Assembly (NCBI GenBank): GCA_025766275.1 | Contig: JAFKAC010000194.1 | Location: forward strand, 1-64,000 | Length of the DNA stretch: 64,000 nucleotides | Direction of reading: 5' to 3' | Origin: Lactarius indigo | Lineage: Eukaryota; Basidiomycota; Agaricomycetes; Russulales; Russulaceae | Part shown: positions 61,231 to 64,000 of the stretch, in pieces | How the letters are laid out: every line of letters begins with the position of its first letter | Numbering within the stretch: position 1 is the first letter of the stretch | Notes under the pieces: model-generated | What the model was told of the DNA's origin: nothing | What the model saw: only the letters and a program-made list of their open reading frames with translations | Databases searched by the model: none | Translations under genes and position numbers: made by a program

Positions 61231-61639
61231 GGTGTAACGGTATGGCGTCGATTGGAGTTAGGAGGAAAAGCAGATAGCCTGTGACGGCAATTAAACGGAG
61301 AGAGCTGAGGCAGGACAAGGCACTGCCGCACAGCCTCGTGTACTGCAAATATTTGAGTGATCTGGATAAGGATGATAGACGCGCTACCGACGTGATAAGG
61401 ATAGACGCGGCAACTTGGTGACAACATAGGCGGATGCAGCGTCTAGTGAAGGGAAATAGTAGTCGAGCTGACGGAAGAAAAGTGCGGCCGATGACAATGG
61501 CTTGGGGCTCATTTGTCAGATACCTAGCAGAGTCTTGTACAGCACGACAAGACCTAAGTAGTAGTATAGGACTAACAAATGGACTCAACTAATGTTTAAT
61601 TTTTCTTGTGTACGATACGTAGCACAATAATATGGTTAC

Positions 61640-63175
61640 GCTAGCGTCCGACTTCCGGAACGATCTCGATACAAAGATACCCCCACGCCCAAGATCGGGT
61701 ATGGCTCAAATTGTTGATGTTTTTAATCGCATGTGTCTAGCGTTATCGCCCCAGCAATGCGTTTGTTGCATTCGGAACATGTAAATTCTACTTCTCAATT
61801 ATGAAGCACAGTACGTCCAAAAGTTGATCCAAACTGGGAGTCCCAAGCCCCGTGTAAGGACCAGCCGAGGTCTGTGCTCGAAACTACACTAACCGGCCCT
61901 ACTATATTGAAACCATTCCACATCAACGCCAACATCATCGCCAACACTACGCCTATGACTCGGAGCCTCATGGCGGACCAACGCCAACACCTTGCACGTC
62001 CCGAAACACTTTAGATTACCTTACAATACTTCCTTATCCGACGACTACTCGTGTATATAATGCCTCGGCTCTCTCTCTCTCTCTCCAACTTGCGTGCTTA
62101 AGTGCTCCGTGCCGTCGGTCGCCTTGTCTCTCTTGTCTTGTATCTTGTTTACGTCTTCCTCTAGGGACGAATCTCGATCGCCTTGCAGCTAATACCTATT
62201 CCCCAAATCTACGAAACCCAGAGCAAGCCAACATCGGGAGTAACGAGGCAATAGGTCTGATGCGTCCCGCAGGATCCTAGCAATGGAAGAGTATCCACCA
62301 GTGTTGCAGCCAGGGTTCGAACCAACTGTGATGTCATAGAGGGTCACGAGGCCATTGCCGAACGGCCAGGAGTTGAGAAGCCGAGGGGCGAGTAGCCGTC
62401 AAGCAGTGGGATTGTGTGAGCCACGATCTGTACATTTGCAATTATCCGGGCGCTTGCAGATAGACGAGGTAGAGAGATGCATAGGAGTCGCTCGTGTTAG
62501 ATGCGACTACCTCGACGACATGACGAAGTTTCAGAATCTGATAGCCTGCGCGGCGGTGTCGGGGACGCCGCAGCCCGTAGCGTTACACGGATCACAGAGC
62601 ATAAATATGTCAGCTCAGGTCATGGAGGCGAGCATACTCGTAGGGGCCTTGATACCAGTTGCTAAGGTTCTAGATGAAGGGAGGCATGGCCTGCAGTTGG
62701 TACCTCGCGTGCTGAAAGCAAGACGAAAAGCTGTCGCCGAAAAGTCTCGCTGCGATCTCCGGCTCGTAGACCGTCGTCTCGCCAACATAGATAACCCCAG
62801 GACCTGCGAAAGGGTGGTGGGATGATGGTTTACCTGTACACGAGCTTCTAAGACTCTTCCGAGCTAATTAAAGATGCCACACGTACAAGTTGTGAAGAAC
62901 ACAGGGACAAACTGGACAGGCTGTCGTCTGTCACATGGTCCCCTTTTCCGACGCCGAAGTCAATGTTCGCGAGGACTGACCCTGCATGCGCCGAGCTGCG
63001 GAAACCATACATTACATATTCTCTCTTGGCGGCTTGGTCGTACGACGTGCTAATGAAGCCCGGGCGGTCGAGGATGTATCGAAGGTGAGAAAGCAGTCGT
63101 CCATGCCCGGCGACCCACGGCGAGTGCTGCAGAGGATGTGGGGATCGGGTAGCACGTATGCCGATTCCGTGTTGT
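61640..63175 (-). pseudogene. Conserved unidentified block X, copy 5, interrupted
   Basis: The 3' part (NSWPFGNGLVTLYDIT, SNPGCNTGGYSS near 62290-62375) and the middle part (near 62890-63170) are recognisable. A foreign segment of about 360 bp splits the 3' end at 61853. The 5' MTQQ and FVRWPYN exons are missing; at about 63175 the sequence switches to NLR-upstream-like sequence. Confidence 0.4.
61853..62212 (+). mobile_element. Possible solo LTR
   Basis: This segment is absent from the other X copies. It starts TGTAAGGACC, has a TATA-like word (gtatataatgcc, near 62053) followed by a (CT)n tract (62070-62087) and ends near aatctacg. The promoter-like layout fits an LTR, but the ends are not clear and I find no convincing target duplication. 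Confidence 0.4.
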
Positions 63176-63179
63176 AGTA

Positions 63180-63519
63180 GGGTGGTTCGAGTCGGAAGAT
63201 GAGGAGAGGAAAAGTATGGGAGTTGTGGCCGTAGCTAGTACAGCGTCGTGTAAGTTACCGCATATGGGTGATAAGGACGATATGCGCGCTATCGACTAGA
63301 AGGTGATGCAGCAGCATAACTGGACGCGATGTCAAGAGACAATACAGTTGTTCGAGATGAAGGAAGAGAGGTCCGTTGATGGCAAAGAACAAACATAGCT
63401 GTGATACCATATACGGCATTGGGACGGTAGCGTCCAAACAAAGCAATACTGACCAATGAACTAGTAGTACTAGTACTGGTAGCACGATCGTTTGTACAAT
63501 ACCCCACAATATGCACTAC
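63180..63519 (-). other. Orphan NLR-upstream-like sequence
   Basis: It resembles the region upstream of the NLR ATGs (for example ggtgataaggacgatatgcgcgctatcgac compared with gatagacgcgctaccgac), but no NLR coding exon follows to the left. It suggests a sixth unit whose NLR and DLD parts were deleted. Confidence 0.4.
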
Positions 63520-64000
63520 TACATGGTTACTCTGACCTCCAACGCGTATAAAGTCTTGCCAGTGATCATCCTGAACTTTCAGGCATCCCCACATCTGGGA
63601 TCGGGTATGGCTGGTTGATGGGGTACGCTATGCGCCAAAGCGTAACGAGTCGGACCACCCTTGAGGTCAAGTGTCTTGGGTCGCAGGTTTCGGCTTTGGC
63701 TTCGCTCTGTTTCAATGGCATATGTCTGGCGTTACCTCCATGAACAAGTCAATGTCGAGAGTGAAGAGACAATAAGTCCGGTGGGTCGTACAGGGGCGAT
63801 GGCGAAGTATCCATTGGTGTTGTAGCCTGGGCTCGAGCCAACTGTGACATCATTGAAGAACACGAGATGGGGGAGCAGCCTTCGAAAAGCAAGTAGTCAT
63901 TGAATGGTGAGATTGTACTAACCAGGATCGGTACATTTGCGGTTAGCTGTGCTCGGAACCCAGATAGAAGGGAGGAGAGACGCATGAGTGCCGAGCCACT
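63520..64000 (-). pseudogene. Conserved unidentified block X, copy 6, partial
   Basis: It aligns with the 3' part of block X (ANVPILVSTISPFNDYLLFEG near 63880-63950). It runs off the right edge of the window. Confidence 0.35.

Overview
The window looks like nuclear DNA of a filamentous basidiomycete (Agaricomycetes). The reasons are many 50-60 bp introns, Goodbye-NACHT-ankyrin NLR (STAND) genes, a chromodomain Ty3/Gypsy retrotransposon, a hAT transposon, and a DUF6589-type protein of the kind expanded in mushroom genomes. I see no tRNA, rRNA or CRISPR array.

The backbone is a segmental array. One unit, repeated about five times, contains (i) an NLR gene on the minus strand, (ii) an unidentified conserved multi-exon block on the minus strand, called X here, and (iii) a dihydrolipoyl dehydrogenase (DLD/LPD1) copy on the plus strand. 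In three of the four complete junctions the DLD 3' end faces the next NLR 3' end across a conserved spacer of about 0.7-1.1 kb; the fourth spacer is shortened by deletion. NLR copies: 1-1329 (5' half only), 9091-12626, 20014-23465, 49973-53440, 57540-61230. X copies: 1720-3012, 13020-14330, 23860-25365, 53870-55348, 61640-63175 and a partial one at 63520-64000. DLD copies: 3420-5319, 6367-8359, 17330-19257, 47023-48894, 55490-57285. Only the NLR at 9091-12626 splices into an uninterrupted frame (9 exons, 1043 codons plus stop). Its Walker A loop is encoded by a 25-nt microexon. All DLD copies are pseudogenes. A TOM70-like relic lies at about 15270-15777.

The upstream part of the fourth DLD copy is split by a three-level nest of transposons (25889-47022). 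The outermost is a 5.85-kb element with about 255-bp terminal inverted repeats and a perfect 9-bp target duplication. It carries a DUF6589-family gene and a convergent RecQ-type helicase gene. A hAT element (31697-46976, perfect 8-bp target duplication) sits inside its right inverted repeat, 38 bp from the end. That hAT carries its own transposase gene and a captured V-ATPase subunit a (VPH1) fragment. A Ty3/Gypsy chromovirus (32995-40889, 572/573-bp LTRs, 5-bp target duplication) sits inside the captured fragment. The chromovirus has an 11-nt primer-binding site that exactly complements the predicted 5' end of its own mRNA (Tf1/sushi-type self-priming), and an extra 3' ORF with zinc knuckles.

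The two LTRs differ by one substitution but about six short indels. That is an unusual ratio and suggests that some single-base frameshifts in this window may be assembly errors. The DLD stop codons and active-site substitutions are not of that kind.
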